NCBI GenBank assembly: GCA_023614405.1
Contig: CM042684.1
Coordinates: forward strand, 204,916,941 to 204,980,940
Origin: Avena insularis
Taxonomy: Eukaryota; Streptophyta; Magnoliopsida; Poales; Poaceae
Direction: 5' to 3'
Length of the DNA stretch: 64,000 nt
Positions 10,525 through 23,081 of this stretch are shown here, piece by piece (the first letter of the stretch is position 1; the number at the start of each line of letters is the position of its first letter). The notes below the pieces were generated by a model, which was not told the DNA's origin, did not search any database, and saw only the letters and a list, made by a program, of their open reading frames with translations. The translations under genes were made by a program, and so were the position numbers.

Positions 10525-11857
10525 AAGGGCAAAGATAATGTAGTTGCGGACGCATTGTCTCGCAAACACACAAGCCTTCTTACGAGACTTGACATCAACG
10601 TGTTGGGTCTTGAGGAAATAAAATATTTGTATGCTTCCGACCCGTTCTTCGAACCAATTTTCGCAAAGTGCTCCAATGACAAAGGAGTTGATGATTTCTA
10701 TTTGCATAAGGGCTTTCTATTCAAACAAAACAAGCTATGCATTCCAAAGTCGTCGCTTCAACTTTTGCTCCTCCAAGAATCTCATGGTGGAGGCCTTATG
10801 GGTCACTTTGGTCACGACAAGACATTGGACATGCTCTCCAATCACTACTTTTGGCCCAAGATGAAGCGTTACGTGGAGCGCTACGTTCAACAATGCACGG
10901 CATGTGTTCAAGCTAAGTCGCAAGCTAATCCCTACGGTCTTTATATGCCATTGCCTATTCCTCATACACCTTGGTCCGACATTAGCATGGATTTCGTCTT
11001 AGGATTGCCTAGATCTAAGCATGGTCATGATTCTATATTTGTTTTCGTGGATCGTTTTTCCAAAATGGCACACTTCATACGACGATGCTTCACATGTTGC
11101 AACTCTGTTTTTCAGGGAAATCGTCCGTCTTCATGGTGTGCCAAGGACAATCGTCTCCGACCGCGACGTCAAATTCATGAGCTACTTATGGAAGACCCTC
11201 ATGGACAAGCTCGGCGTCAAGCTCCTCTTTTCATCCGCATCACATCCTCAAACTGATGGCCAAACCGAAGTTGTCAATCGAAGCCTCGGAACTCTCCTCC
11301 TGTATTGATCAAGAAAAACCTGAAGGATTGGGAGGAATGCATCCCACACGTCGATTTCTCCTACAATCGAGCCAAGCACTCAACAACTAAGATGAGTCCA
11401 TTCATGATCGTCTATGGTTTCGAGCCCCTCACCACACTCGACATCCTACCACTACCTCTCCATGAGAGAACGAACATGGATGTCGAGAAACACGCACAAG
11501 CTATGAAGAAGCTTCATGAAGAAACAAGAGCTACTATCGAACAACAAGTCCTTCGCCAAGCTTCATGATTAAACAAGGACAAGAAGGAGATGATCTTTTA
11601 AGAAGGTGACCGTGTGTGGATACACCTAAGCAAAGACCGCTTCCCCAAGGAACGTGACTCCAAGCTCAAGCCAAGAGGAGATGGTCCCTCCAAGGTCCTC
11701 AAGAGAATCAATAACAACGCCTACATCATCGACATACCAACCTCCAAGTACCTTGCAAGCAATACATTCAATGTCAAGGACCTCTTACCCTACCATGGAG
11801 ATCTTCAAGATGATAACCATGAAGAGTCGAGGACGACTCTTTCCCAAGGGGGGGAGC
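10525..11857 (+). pseudogene. Element A integrase, several frameshifts
   Basis: It continues the pol frame after the TAG. The HHCC zinc region is intact ([19 protein letters not shown] then CTACVQAK). The DDE core is visible as [11 protein letters not shown], then [10 protein letters not shown] and [12 protein letters not shown], but a 14-bp deletion near 11081 relative to B and a 1-bp deletion near 11302 split it into three frames. TGA at 11566-11568 and TAA at 11598-11600 follow. The C-terminus [20 protein letters not shown] resembles the GPY/F module. The polypurine tract has seven G's (11848-11854), so in this copy the frame runs on into the LTR. Confidence 0.88.
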
Positions 11858-12881
11858 TGATGCAGCCCATCCTACGGACGCTCCTACATCTACACCAACA
11901 AGTCCCCCAAGTGGACCCATGACTCGTGCACGAGCCAAACTCCTAGAAGCTAAGGTGAACTCGCTCCTTTACTCATGCCAATTTGATACCTCCTTGGATG
12001 ACATGCTACTTCATGCAACTACCCTATGCATCATCAGGTACAAAGCTTCGGCACATCACCAAGCACCCAAGGATGGAGAACAAGGAGCAGAGCATGAAGC
12101 AGGAGCCTTTGGAGCCGCTCAGACCGGAGTCTCTCGTCTTCTCACACCGGAGTCTCTGGCCTGAAGACACCGGAGTCTCCGGACCTACCTCCGGTCTGTC
12201 GTCGGAACCAGGCGCTGGGACAATCTGAAGGCCCCTCCAGAGGCCAGTCCGGAGACCGACCGGAGTCTCCAGCCCAGACCGGAGTCTCCGGTCCACCACA
12301 CCGGAGTCTCCGGTCCGACCGTCGCCAGGCATGAAAAGGCCTTTGGGCCTGCGGCCCATGTAACCCCTAGTCCGTCCAGAACTTGTCTTTTATTCCTAAA
12401 GTACCCCTGTTTACGTGGCTGGGCTATATATAGTTCCCCACCTCCATTGTAAACCCTAGGCATGATATTGGAATTAGTGGAAACACCTTTGTGGATCTAT
12501 CTAATTCTTGCCTCATGCTCCTTAACTAAGGAGCACCAATATCCCCAAACCTCGTTGGAGTTTGCATCATGCCTCCGTGTTGTACAAGGCCTAGGCATCG
12601 TTGTCCCTTTGCCTAGACATCAAGATCTCACCGAGTCTCCCATCTCGCCATGTCGGTTCGAGAGAGAGTCCTCCACCCGACACCGATCCTAGGGATTGCG
12701 CCGGACCGGTCACCGCCGGCGTGAGCTATTGGTGTGTATCGTGGTTTTGCGTGTGTGTGTTCATCGCGTTCCTCGTGCGTGTGTTCGTCGTGTTCATCCT
12801 TCCCTCCTCTCCCCGCACTCCATCCTCGATTTGAAAGGGAATTGTGAAAGATCGGGCCACCCTAGAGGTTTGCCCTCAACA
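11858..12881 (+). repeat. Element A 3' LTR (1024 bp)
   Basis: It starts TGATGCAGCCC behind a polypurine tract (AAGGGGGGGAGC) and ends CCCTCAACA. The first 170 bp encode [13 protein letters not shown] residues in continuation of pol. An array of CCGGAGTCTCCGG palindromes lies at 12122-12315 (perfect copies at 12170, 12279 and 12301). The TATA box TATATATAG is at 12425-12433. A block TTGTACAAGGCCT and ATCGGGCCACCC near the end are shared with all LTRs of the A-D, X and Y type in this window. Confidence 0.9.
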
Positions 12882-15363
12882 TATAGCAAACGGAATGCAA
12901 ATGCAAGGTCAAAGTGCTTGGAAATCATTTGAACATCATCCAAATGTGGGAACTCAAAAACTCCATAAAACATCTTAGTGTGGCACTCAAAGCAATTGAC
13001 TAAAGTATTGATCAACATCTTTGATGCAAGGCTAGGAGAATTCAGAAAAAACACACGAGGAGAGATATCCAAAACGACATCATTATGTGTGCAGACCAAC
13101 CATTGGAATGAACAATTGTTCAATATGTTGGATGCCACACACAAATCATCAAGAACCAATATCATGGGGGTATAAATATCGCAAGCGGAAGCAAAAACAA
13201 TATGTTTGCAAACAAACCATATGAAAGAGCAAGTGGTCCTTATGTTTGTTGCAACAACAATACGAGAGACTTGGAAGCTCTCATGCCAATACATGCTTAT
13301 AATGGCATTATGGTTGCACACAAAACATTGGAAAGAGAAATTGTTCAACATTTTTGTGGCAACACACAAGGCATAAATATCCAAAAGCAACGAGACATGA
13401 TTGTCACAAGGTGAAAGAATACCATCAACATGGTTGCAATCAAACCATAGGAAAGAACAATTTGTCAACATGAAAGATGAAAAGCATGCAAAAGGTATCA
13501 GAGCTGGGTTCGATCTTGAACTCACTTGGGGGATGCTCTCTAGAGCTCTTTTTGTCAACTCGTGATCAACCGAGGTTGACATTCTTGTGCGGGTACCTAC
13601 ACACATCAAACACAAAAGGAAGAACGTGTGTGCATGGTAGAGAAACACATCACCCATCATGACATATCTCTTCTTATGCCCATCACCATTAGTGCCAATC
13701 AAGTATGAAAAATGTGCATGGTGAGTATGCAAGTGGGGAACATGCTTATCATGGCAATCATCAAAATCTCCAAAATTTGAGAAAGCTACGGGGGCCATCT
13801 AAATAGAATACATATGAGAATTATTGTTGCAAGAAAAACAAGTGAAAGAGCAATTATTCAACTTATTGCAAGCAACGGGAGAGATTGTGAAACACTCATG
13901 ACAAAGCATGGTTCGAGGGGTACCATTGGTAACATCACTGCAAGCCAAACATTGGAAAGAGCAATTGTTCAACAAAGTGCAAGCAATGTATCATCCATGT
14001 AACGTTTAGGGCATGGCATGTCTATGGCAACATAATCACAATCAAATAATTTCACATGCTCAACATTATGCAAAGGCAAAGTATCACATGGAAAAATCAA
14101 TGAACCATATGTTATATCACAAACATCATCCATAGCATGCCAATCATCACAAGTCATCATGTCCACTAGTGGGATCATGGCATCATCAACACCCTTATTT
14201 TTACCTTGTTCATACCTCTCATATGAAGTGGGTGTTGTGGTAGTATTAGCCTCCATGTGGGCGACTTCTTCTTCTTGTATGGGGATGGCCTTAGCTTCAT
14301 CCAGCATGTACATCTTCTTGGTTGGAGACATCATCATCTCCAAGCTTGACGCTTCTTGATCCATGGAACCTAGCACATCATGAGGAAACACACTAGAGGT
14401 AGAGGGTAAGTCGTTAGAAATCAAAGTGGTCTCACATGACCTATCAACTACCACTCTCAGCTCACTCGGTGTATCACTCATGCCCTCCAAGTGGAAGCAC
14501 TCAATCTCACGTATGGTGGAGTCGCTCATCTCACTCTTGTTTTCACTCAAGTGGGCTAAGTGGCTCTCATACTCACATGAGATTGGTACCACATCATCAC
14601 TAAAGCATGTAGGGGTAGGATCGGTTCTCTCAACTCCATGCGCCTCCTTTGGTGAAGGGAAAATCCCATGCTCACCATTCTTGACCTTGTCGTCGCCATC
14701 TTGCACCTTGGTTTGTGTAGTCCTCTTGGCGTACTCGTCCAACTTGGTGAAGTAGAGGTCTTTGTCCTCCTCATCCATGAAGTTGCATGCGTCATCTAGG
14801 ACAACAAGTCTTGGTGTTGAAGCTTGATGGCGTGGAGGAGAGCTTGCTCTTGGTGCCATTTTAGTGGTGGCACCAGTAGTGGAAGGTTCCCTTTGATGGT
14901 GCCGACGGAGGTCATTGTCATGCCTTGCCAAAGGTTGATGGAGATGGCGCACTTGGTCATCCACATGACTCTCGTGACGATGCTTCTTGTCCTTGGCACT
15001 CTTATTGGTGAGGCATTGTAATGAGCACAAAGCATCATTAGTCTTGGCCATCATGCTCATGGTTTTAGCGAAGTTGTTGTCCATGTCATGCTTGAAATTG
15101 TCCATTTGATGGTGGACCTTGGTGCTCTCGAGGTGGAGGCTCCGTCTTGGTCGATGCGAATTGAGGAGCTTGTCGTTGTCGTTCTTGAAGTCTTCCATGC
15201 TTGGGGAGTTACTGTTGTTGTAGAACTCCATATCACCCAAGCATGTGGAGTCATTGTCGGTGTAGTGCTCCATCATGTCATCCATGCTTGTGGAGGCATA
15301 TGCATGGTGGCTCATCGTGGATTCTTCATAGATATCATCCTTGGTTTCGGAGTTCCTAGACAT
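12882..15363 (-). pseudogene. X-family protein of unknown function, copy X1
   Basis: ATG at 15363 (MSRNSETKDD) opens 464 codons without a stop, the most intact N-terminal half in the window. Order: two 14-residue acidic repeats (YTDNDSTCLGDMEF), a predicted coiled coil (about residues 75-120), a basic His-rich stretch, and a long acidic region (SESKSEMSDST-like). A 1-nt loss near 14010 shifts the frame. The remainder, from 13960 to 12882, carries Cys-rich modules with the core LNNCSFxxFxCxH, five or more times. A TAG near 13800 precedes the later part. I recognise no domain. The start peptide and coiled coil faintly recall the gag of C and Y. Element A cuts it 12-13 residues after HLDDVQMIS. 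Confidence 0.7.
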
Positions 15364-16752
15364 GCTTCACAAGACCAAGTGGTGTATATGGAAGTGGTAG
15401 AGGGGTTAGGGATGCAACGTCAAACCTTACTTTACCTTGGAAGATAGTATCGTGCAAGTGGCAACACTTGAGATCAATAAAAACCAAGCAAAGTGAAGTT
15501 CACGCGGAACACCAAAACCAACTAACCACTAAAAACACACACACACAAAGCTTATGGTGGATAGGTATGGCAGGTGGCATGTCCAAGAACAATCCTAAAT
15601 CAAGATATTGTAATGGCAAGTAACGAGCCACGATGATCACAAAGCAAAACAAGTCAATCCACAAGAGGAAATATGTACAAGGAAACACACACGGTGGGAT
15701 AAATGGGACTTGTGCGACAGATAAAGTGAGCTAAGAACCAAATGATTACCTAGCAAATACTATAAGCTCGTGTCGCACAAGTGCAAGGAGAGACGCTAGT
15801 TCGATTGCAATAAATTGGTGGGCTACAAGATATGCACAATAAGTACCACCTATTTGATGTTCATCGAGCTTGCGCTTCCTATTCTATAAGGCACTTCTTT
15901 CTTTCTTTCTTTTTCTTTTTCTTATTTTTCTTTTTCTATTTTTTTCACTTTTCTTTTCTTTTTCACTTCCCACTTCCTTGTGCCAACAACTATACAAGAT
16001 AACTATATGAGATAGAGCGCTCACAACTTTTGCTCGGAATTCTACAAGGTATGAAATGTGCATAGCCCAAGCAATCATAGGAGTAACTAGTCTCAATAGG
16101 TGTTTGTTGAACACAAATTTAGTGTGGCTCACAAATGGATGCAAGTGGGGAAAGTCGCGGAATTTATATACCTTTCTTCGCTGATCTTCACCCTTTATTG
16201 GTGGATTCCACCTTGCTCATGGAATTTGGATGGAGTAGATAGCATGAACCATGGATATGATGATGTAGATCTCCTTCTGCTCTTCAAAACGAGCTAAAGA
16301 GCACCAAAATCCGAGTTTGTATGCAAAAGTTATGATCAAAACGATGAAACATATTTGCTGTCAGCAGTGGGGGGCGGAGACTCTGCCAGAAACTCTGGTC
16401 TGGACCGGAATCTCCGGTCTGGGCCGGAGTCTCTGGTCCGGGGGCCGGAATATCCGGTCTGGAGGTTCCAGGACGTGCAGAACTCGTCCGGGACGCGATT
16501 TTGGCGGAAAAACTCGAACCAAAACACCAAATTGGTGGGGGAAATCAAGGAATTAGGCCATGGAAACGCAGGGGTAGGTAGATCAACAAGTTTAGCAAGT
16601 AATCCACGGATCAAATCCTACCAAAACGGACTCAAATCACAGATCGATCCAAACCACGAATTGGGGCTGTTTTTGGTGTAATTTTTGAATTTATGGGAAA
16701 AAAGACCAAATCGAGGAGAAATCCATGGCAACCAAAAGCTGCTGATACCAGA
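15364..16752 (-). other. X1 leader between primer site and reading frame
   Basis: It begins with TCTGGTATCAGCAG (16752-16739), a near match to the complement of initiator tRNA-Met. A palindrome array of the CCGGAGTCTCCGG kind lies at 16371-16470, matching the array in X1's own LTR. A purine-rich AAAGAAAAAG tract (15894-15969 as pyrimidines on the plus strand) follows. No long frame exists. This order and spacing recurs in X3, C and Z. Confidence 0.8.
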
Positions 16753-17818
16753 TGTTATGGGGTAACCCTGTGGGTGGCCCGATCTTCACGGATCTCATGG
16801 TCAAATCGATGGAAAAGTGAGGGGAAAGGGAGAAGGTAGCGGAAGCGGACACACACCTCGCGAAGAACACGATGAACACACGCAAAACACACATGATACA
16901 AGGCCGATTGCTCTCATCGATGGACACCGGTCCGATAGAATCCTCGAAAGGAAAGATCGGCTAACATGGTCCCTCGATCACACGCGGAGAGGGAAGAACA
17001 CCTTGGGGAGGGTCTTGACATTTGGCAAAGGGACACCGATGCCAAGGCCTTGTACAACAAGGGAGGCGTGATGCAAACTCCAACGAGTGGTGAGGATAGT
17101 CGATCCCCTTTGGTAGAAGGGGATGAGGCAAAACTAGAGATTCCACAAATGGGGTTTTCTTTAGTCTATCATCTATGCATCGGGTTACATGAGGGGGTGG
17201 GATCACTATATATATAGGACAGCCACTAGTTCAAGGGTACTTTAAGAATAAAAGGGGAAAGTCTGGGTGGACTAAGGGGTACATGGGACAAAGGCCCAGT
17301 TAGCGGCATGCAGGCCCATACGCTCTGGCCGGAGACTTCGGTGTGGGCCGGAGACTCCGGTCTGTCTCCGGTGTCGTCTCCGGAGGGGCCTTCTGGCTGT
17401 CCTCGAGTTCAATCTGGGGGTCGGTCCGGAGATGGGTCCGGAGACTCTGGGGTACACAGGCCGGAGACTCCAGTGTCTTCAGGCCGGAGACTCCGGTGTG
17501 CGCAGGCCGGAGACTCCGGTGTGGCTGGAGACTCCGGTGTGCGCAGGCCGGAGACTCCGGTGCTCCAGCTGCTGCTTCTTCCGTCTTCTCTTCCAAGCCT
17601 CCGTCTTGTCGGCCTTGGTGCTCCAGGCTTCCTCCCGTGCCTCCGTACTTGTTGGTGTGAACCTATCATGCATATGGAACGGAGTATGAAGTAGTATACC
17701 ATTCAAGCGGGTAGGAAGTGGGCTCGCATAGGGAAACGGATTCACCTTTGGAGTCCATGACGACTTGGCATTAGTTGGAGACCATGATGTCGTAATGACC
17801 GAAGGTCGGGCCACATCA
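16753..17818 (-). repeat. X1 5' LTR (1066 bp)
   Basis: On the minus strand it starts TGATGTGGCCC (17818) and ends CCCCATAACA (16753). It holds several CCGGAGTCTCCGG palindromes (17329-17553 in plus coordinates), a TATA box CTATATATATAG (17206-17217), and the shared TTGTACAAGGCCTTG block. It resembles the LTRs at 27542 and 54508 throughout, except that X3 carries a different palindrome. Confidence 0.9.
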
Positions 17819-17820
17819 AG

Positions 17821-19658
17821 TTCCGTGAACATTGTCAAGCCCTTGAGACGCGACAAGACGAACAATTTGGCGAGACGCAAGCCGAGTTCAAGAACATCGA
17901 CAACCGCTTCGATGGCCTAGAACGACAGATGCACGCAATGCATCAAAACTTTGGCCATCAAAATGAAGCGCTTCAATGCTCCGTCACCGAAACAAATGAC
18001 AATCTTTGATGCCTAATCGATGGAATGGCAAGACCATGTTCACGTGCTTCGAGATCTTCATGTTCTTCGCGTCGTCATGTTCCTCGCCAACAAGATCTTC
18101 GTACAAGTGCTCCAACATGCAATGATGCCCCGTGGTTGAAGATGGAAGTTCTTCCAACTACATACCTTCACCATGGCACGCCTCAACGTCAAGCTATGAC
18201 GGTGACCTGTCTTCAAGGCCACGAGTAAGGCAAGAAGCACACCACCATCACGCAAGGGAATTAGTGATCCAACAAGAGCAACCACAAGAAGAACCACAAG
18301 TGCAACCGCAAGTCTACCACCATCGACCGCGACACATACTTGACACAACAAGTGATGAATCCAATTTGGAGAATCAAGCTCGTCATCGACATGAAGCTCT
18401 CCAAGATCCTCCCCCTCGTCATCAACATCATGCACGTCCACACTGACACCATGGTCATCACGAGGTGCCTCCTCCACCACAACAAAACTTGGAGTGTCAA
18501 GTGATACAAGTTGAGCGACACCCACCACGTCAAGAGGCTCATGACCATGATCTTCGCCGTGAGGCCCATGTGCCTAACCAACATCCCCAACCAAGGAACG
18601 GGCCTCCTCTTCATCCTCAACCATGTCATGAGGCTCCACATCCTCAACAACCTCATAGGGCCCAAGTGCCTCAACACCGTCCACAACCGCGCCATGGGCA
18701 AGAGCGAGAACCTCAACAACAATATCAAGAGCAAGCTCCACAACAAGGATGCGAGAACCAAGTTCCACCTCCCCAACTACAAGATCATCAACAAGGTCAC
18801 CAAGCTCGTCGCAATGACTGCAACGATGAAGAAACTTTTGGCAAGCTCAAGTTCACAATGCCCAAGTTCGCCGGATCTAATTACCCCGAAGAATACCTCT
18901 CGTGGGCACTCAAAGTCGACAAGATCTTCCGCATGCACAATTATAGCAATGAGAAGATGGTCATCATGGCTTCGCGTGAGTTTGATGATTACGCCAACCT
19001 TTGGTGGGAACAAGTTCAAGTAGCTCGTGATGCAAGACAAGAGCCGCCAATCACAACTTGGCATGACATGAAGGCTCACCTGAGATCCTGGTTCGTCCCT
19101 GCGCACTATACGCGTGACCTCTTCAACAACCTTCAAGCGCTTCGTCAAGGGACAAAGACCGTGGAAGAGTACTTCAAGGAAATGGAACTCAACTTGATTC
19201 GCGCCAACATTGACGAGCGCATGGAGCAAACTATGGCACACTTCCTTATTGGATTGAACCACCCAATCAAGCGCATCGTCGAGTTCCAAACATACAACAC
19301 CATGGTTGAGCTTGTGCACGTCGCAACAAAGGCTGAACATCAAGTGCAAGAGGATATCAAGTACAACAAGCCCAAGACGTACTTCACCTACAAGCAAGCT
19401 TCAACCCCTACACCAACAACTTTCAATGGAACCTCCTCAAGTACCCCCAAGCCTTACTTCAAGCCCACACTTCCTCAAGGAAAACTGCCCCCAAGTGGCA
19501 AACAAGCAAAGAGTGATACACCTTTCAATGGTGAGTGCTACAAGTGTGGAGTTAAAGGACACATGTCGGCCGAACATGGAAATAAGAAAGTCTTGTTCAT
19601 CCATGACAATGTTGATGAAGAGTACTTGAGTGATGATGAATTTGATGCCCGAGTCTAG
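17821..19658 (+). pseudogene. Element B gag
   Basis: The N-terminal coiled-coil-like part (NIDNRFDGLERQM) is followed by a Ser/Arg-rich and then a long Gln/Pro/His-rich linker, and the conserved capsid-like region (FGKLKFTMPKFAGSN, YLSWALKVDKIF, WWEQVQ). The zinc knuckle reads CYKCGVKGHMSAEH: the fourth ligand is His instead of Cys. Gag packages the RNA and builds the particle. Breaks: TGA 18007-18009 and TGA 18444-18446, both CGA codons in element C, a frame change near 18128, and TAG 19656-19658. Gag and pol share one frame here, as in C and Y. Confidence 0.85.
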
Positions 19659-22600
19659 GAAGCAATGGCAAGGCAACAAGTGGAAGATGATCAAGAACTC
19701 CTCATGTGTGAGCATGACGCAAGTCCATCGCTTGTCGTTACAAGGATATTGACCACTCAAGCACAAGAGCATGAAGATCAACGCTACAATATCTTCCAAA
19801 CACGAGCCGGCATCAATGGCAAATCTATCAGGGTGATCATTGACGGAGGGAGTTGCCACAACCTTGCTAGCACTGAGTTGTGTGAGAAGCTCAACCTCAC
19901 CCTCCATACGCACAAGCACCCCTACAACATGCAATGGCTAAGTGACCAAGGGTCCGTAAAGATCAAGCATACCGTATCGGTCTCCATCGCCATTGGCCCT
20001 TACAAAGACACGGTTGAGTGTGATGTGGTCCCTATGACAGTTTGCCACATGATTCTTGATCGACCATGGAAATTTGACAAGGCTGCTCAACATGATGGTC
20101 GCACCAATGTATACACCTTCAAATGGCTCAACAAAACATGTGTTTTGGAACCGATGACTCCTAGCCAAATAATTGCGGACAATGCAAAGGCTTTAGCAAG
20201 GGCGCAAAGCACAACACCTACTTGTGAGAAGAGCGGTGAGAGAGAGAACCACCTCATAGTGAGTGAGAGCCACAAGCCAAACCCGAGTGGAAAAACTAAG
20301 AGTGTTCTCCTTGCCACCAAAAATGAGATGAGAGATGTTCGGAACAACCCATCCATCTTGCACTATGTCCTCCTTTGCAAGGGACTAGCGCAAGGAACTA
20401 ATGAATTAACCAATGTTCCTCCATCTTTGATGAATGTTTTGCAGGAATTCAAGGACGTGTTCCCTGAAGAGCTCCGACATGGTCTACCCCCTCTTCGCGA
20501 CATCGAACACCGCATTGACCTCATTCCCGGCGCACCACTTCCCAACCGCGCCGCTTACCGCACGAACCCGGAGGAGAGAAAGGAGATCGAACATCAAATG
20601 AACCAACTCGTCTCCAAAGGTTTGATCCAAGTTAGCACTAGTCCAAGTGCCATACCGGTGATACTTGTTCCAAAAACGGATGATACGTTACGGTTATGCA
20701 TGGACTGTCGTCCAATCAATGCTATCACCGTGCGTTATCGACATCCCATACCACGTCTCGAGGACATGCTGGATGAGTTGTGTGGAGCCACTATTTTTTC
20801 GAAAATTGATCTTTGTAGTGGTTACCATCAAATACGCATGGCTGAAGGTGATGAGTGGAAAACTTCCTTCAAGACCAAACTTGGTCTCTATGAATGGTTG
20901 GTTATGCCCTTTGGTTTATCTAATGCCCCATCCACCTTCATGCGCCTCATCAATCATATTTTTCATTCTCTCATTGGAAAAAAGTATTGTTGTCTATTTC
21001 GATGATATTCTTGTTTATAGCAAATCACTTGAGGACCATATAACACATGTCAAGGAAGTTTTACAAATCCTTCGACATGAAAAGCTTTATGCTAATCTTC
21101 CCAACTGCACTTTTGCTAAAGACAAGTTGATTTTTCTTGGATTTGTCGTTTCTTCGAAGGGAATTGAAGTTGATGTTTCCAAGGTAAAGGCCATACGAGA
21201 TTGGCCCATCCCAACAAATGTGAGTGAACTCCGAAGTTTTCATGGGTTGGCCGGTTTCTATCGTTGCTTTGTGAAAGACTTTTCGACCATTGCTTGTCCC
21301 CTCAATGAATTGACCAAAAAGAATGTCACCTTCGTGTGGGGCAAAGCGCAACAAAAAGCTTTTGATGAACTTAAAAAGAGGCTCACCGAAGAACCTCTTC
21401 TTGCGTTACCGGATTTCGCTAAAACTTTTGAGATAGAGTGTGATGCTAGTGGTATTGGCATTAGAGGAGTCATTATGCAAAACGGACGTCCTATAGCCTA
21501 CCATAGCGAGAAACTTGATGGCACTCGCCTTAACTATCCAATTTACGACAAAGAGCTTTTTCTCTTAGTTCGTGTCCTTCAAGTTTGGCAACTCTACCTA
21601 TGGCCCAAGGAATTTATCATACATTCCGACCATGAGTCCTTGAAATATCTCAAAGGCCAAGCCAACTTGAGTAAGAGACACGCTAATTGGGTTGAATTTA
21701 TGGAGTCTTATCCATACATTGTCAATTATAAGAAGGGCAAAGATAATGTAGTTGCGGACGCTTTGTCTCGCAAACATACAAGCCTTCTTACGAGACTTGA
21801 AATCAACGTGCTGGGTCTTGAGGAAATAAAATCTTTGTATGCTTCTGGCCCGTTCTTTGAACCAATTTTCGCAAAGTGCTCCAAAGACAAAGGAGTTGAT
21901 GATTTCTATTTGCATAAGGGCTTTCTATTTAAACAAAACAAGCTTTGCATTCCAAAGTCGTCGCTTCAACTTTTGCTTCTCCAAGAATCTCATGGGGGAG
22001 GCTTTATGGGTCACTTTGGCCGCGACAAGACATTGGACATGCTCTCCAATCACTACTTTTGGCCCAAGAAGAAGCATGACGTGGAGCGCTACGTTCAACG
22101 ATGCACGACATGTGTTCAAGCTAAGTCGCAAGCTAACCCTTATGGTCTTTATATGTCATTGCCTATTCCTCATACACCTTGGTCCGATATTAGCATGGAT
22201 TTCGTGTTAGGATTGCCTAGATCTAAGCATGGTCATGATTCTATATTTGTTGTTGTGGATCGTTTTTACAAAATGGCACACTTCATACTGTGCCATAAGA
22301 CCGACGATGCTTCACATGTTGCAAATCTGTTTTTCGGGGAAATCGTCCATCTTCACGGTGTGACAAGAACAATCGTCTCCGACCGTGACGTCAAATTCAT
22401 GAGCTACTTATGGAAGACCCTCATGGCCAAGATCGGCGTCAAGCTACTCTTTTCATCCGCATCACATCCCCAAACCGATGGGCAAACCGAAGTTTTCAAC
22501 CGAAGCCTCGGGACTCTCCTTCGTGTGTTAATCAAGAAGAACTTGAAGGATTGGGAGGAATGCATTCCGCACTCCGAGTTCGCCTACAACCGTGCCAAGC

Positions 22601-23081
22601 ACTCAACAACCAAGATGAGTCCATTCATGATCGTCTATGGTTTCGAGCCCCTCACCGCGCTCGACATCCTACCACTACCCCTCCACGAGCGCACCAAGAT
22701 GGACGTCGAGAAGCGCGCACAAGCTATGAAGAAGCTTCATGAAGAAACAAGAGCTAAATCGAGCAACAAGTCCTTCACCAAGCTCCAAGGTTAAATAAGG
22801 ACAAGAAGGAGATGATCTTTGAAGAAGGTGACCTCATATGGATACACCTAATCAAGGACCGCTTCCCCAAGGAATGCGACTCCAAGCTCAAGCCAAGAGG
22901 AGATGGTCCCTTCAAGGTCCTAAAGAGAATCAAAAACAACGCCTACATCATCGACATTCCAACCTCCAAGTACCTTGCAAGCAATACATTCAATGTCAAG
23001 GACCTTTCACCCTACCATGGAGATGCTCAAGATGATAACCATGAAGAGTCGAGGTCGACTCTTTCCCAAGGGGGGAGCTGA
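19659..23081 (+). pseudogene. Element B protease, RT, RNase H and integrase
   Basis: Protease carries VIIDGGSCHN and the HMILDRPW block. RT is open until 20978-20983, where six A's instead of A's five in element A shift the frame by one just before YFDD (20995-21006); element C has the same change. The second frame holds [11 protein letters not shown], RNase H ([24 protein letters not shown]) and integrase with HHCC (CTTCVQAK), [15 protein letters not shown] and [12 protein letters not shown] 1-nt loss near 22755 shifts the frame again before the GPY/F-like end ([20 protein letters not shown]). It stops at the TGA formed by the first bases of the LTR (23079-23081). Apart from the frameshifts it is nearly complete. 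Confidence 0.9.

Larger units (their letters stand above)
8417..12881 (+). mobile_element. Ty3/gypsy element A, 3' part (broken by CACTA)
   Basis: It contains the last codons of gag, then protease, RT, RNase H, integrase, a polypurine tract and a 3' LTR. The left part lies beyond the CACTA insertion, outside the window. At the right the LTR ends in CA at 12881 and is followed by TATAG (12882-12886). The host X element has CTATA at the same place on its coding strand (27081-27085 in X2), so TATAG is the expected target duplication. The order protease-RT-RNase H-integrase makes it Ty3/gypsy, and the GPY/F-like integrase tail suggests a CRM-type chromovirus. Confidence 0.9.
12882..17818 (-). mobile_element. 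Non-autonomous LTR element X1, 5' part
   Basis: Read on the minus strand: 5' LTR (17818-16753), primer site TCTGGTATCAGCAG, leader, and a long unusual reading frame that is cut at 12882 by element A. No RT or integrase is visible. The bases next to the LTR (17819-17823, AGTTC) belong to element B, whose gag reading continues there, so X1 is inserted in B. Its 3' LTR should lie left of the window. X2 and X3 are further copies. Confidence 0.85.

Noticed and set aside
14426..15447. Plus-strand frames across X1 (such as 14426-14755 and 15088-15447)
   Set aside because: Shadows of the minus-strand X protein, whose copies X2 and X3 confirm the coding strand.
20978..20984. AAAAAAG before YFDD in B and C as a programmed -1 ribosomal frameshift site
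   Set aside because: The heptamer fits the -1 slippery rule, but the RT frame lies in the +1 direction, and element A has five A's with an intact frame. An inserted A is the simpler reading.
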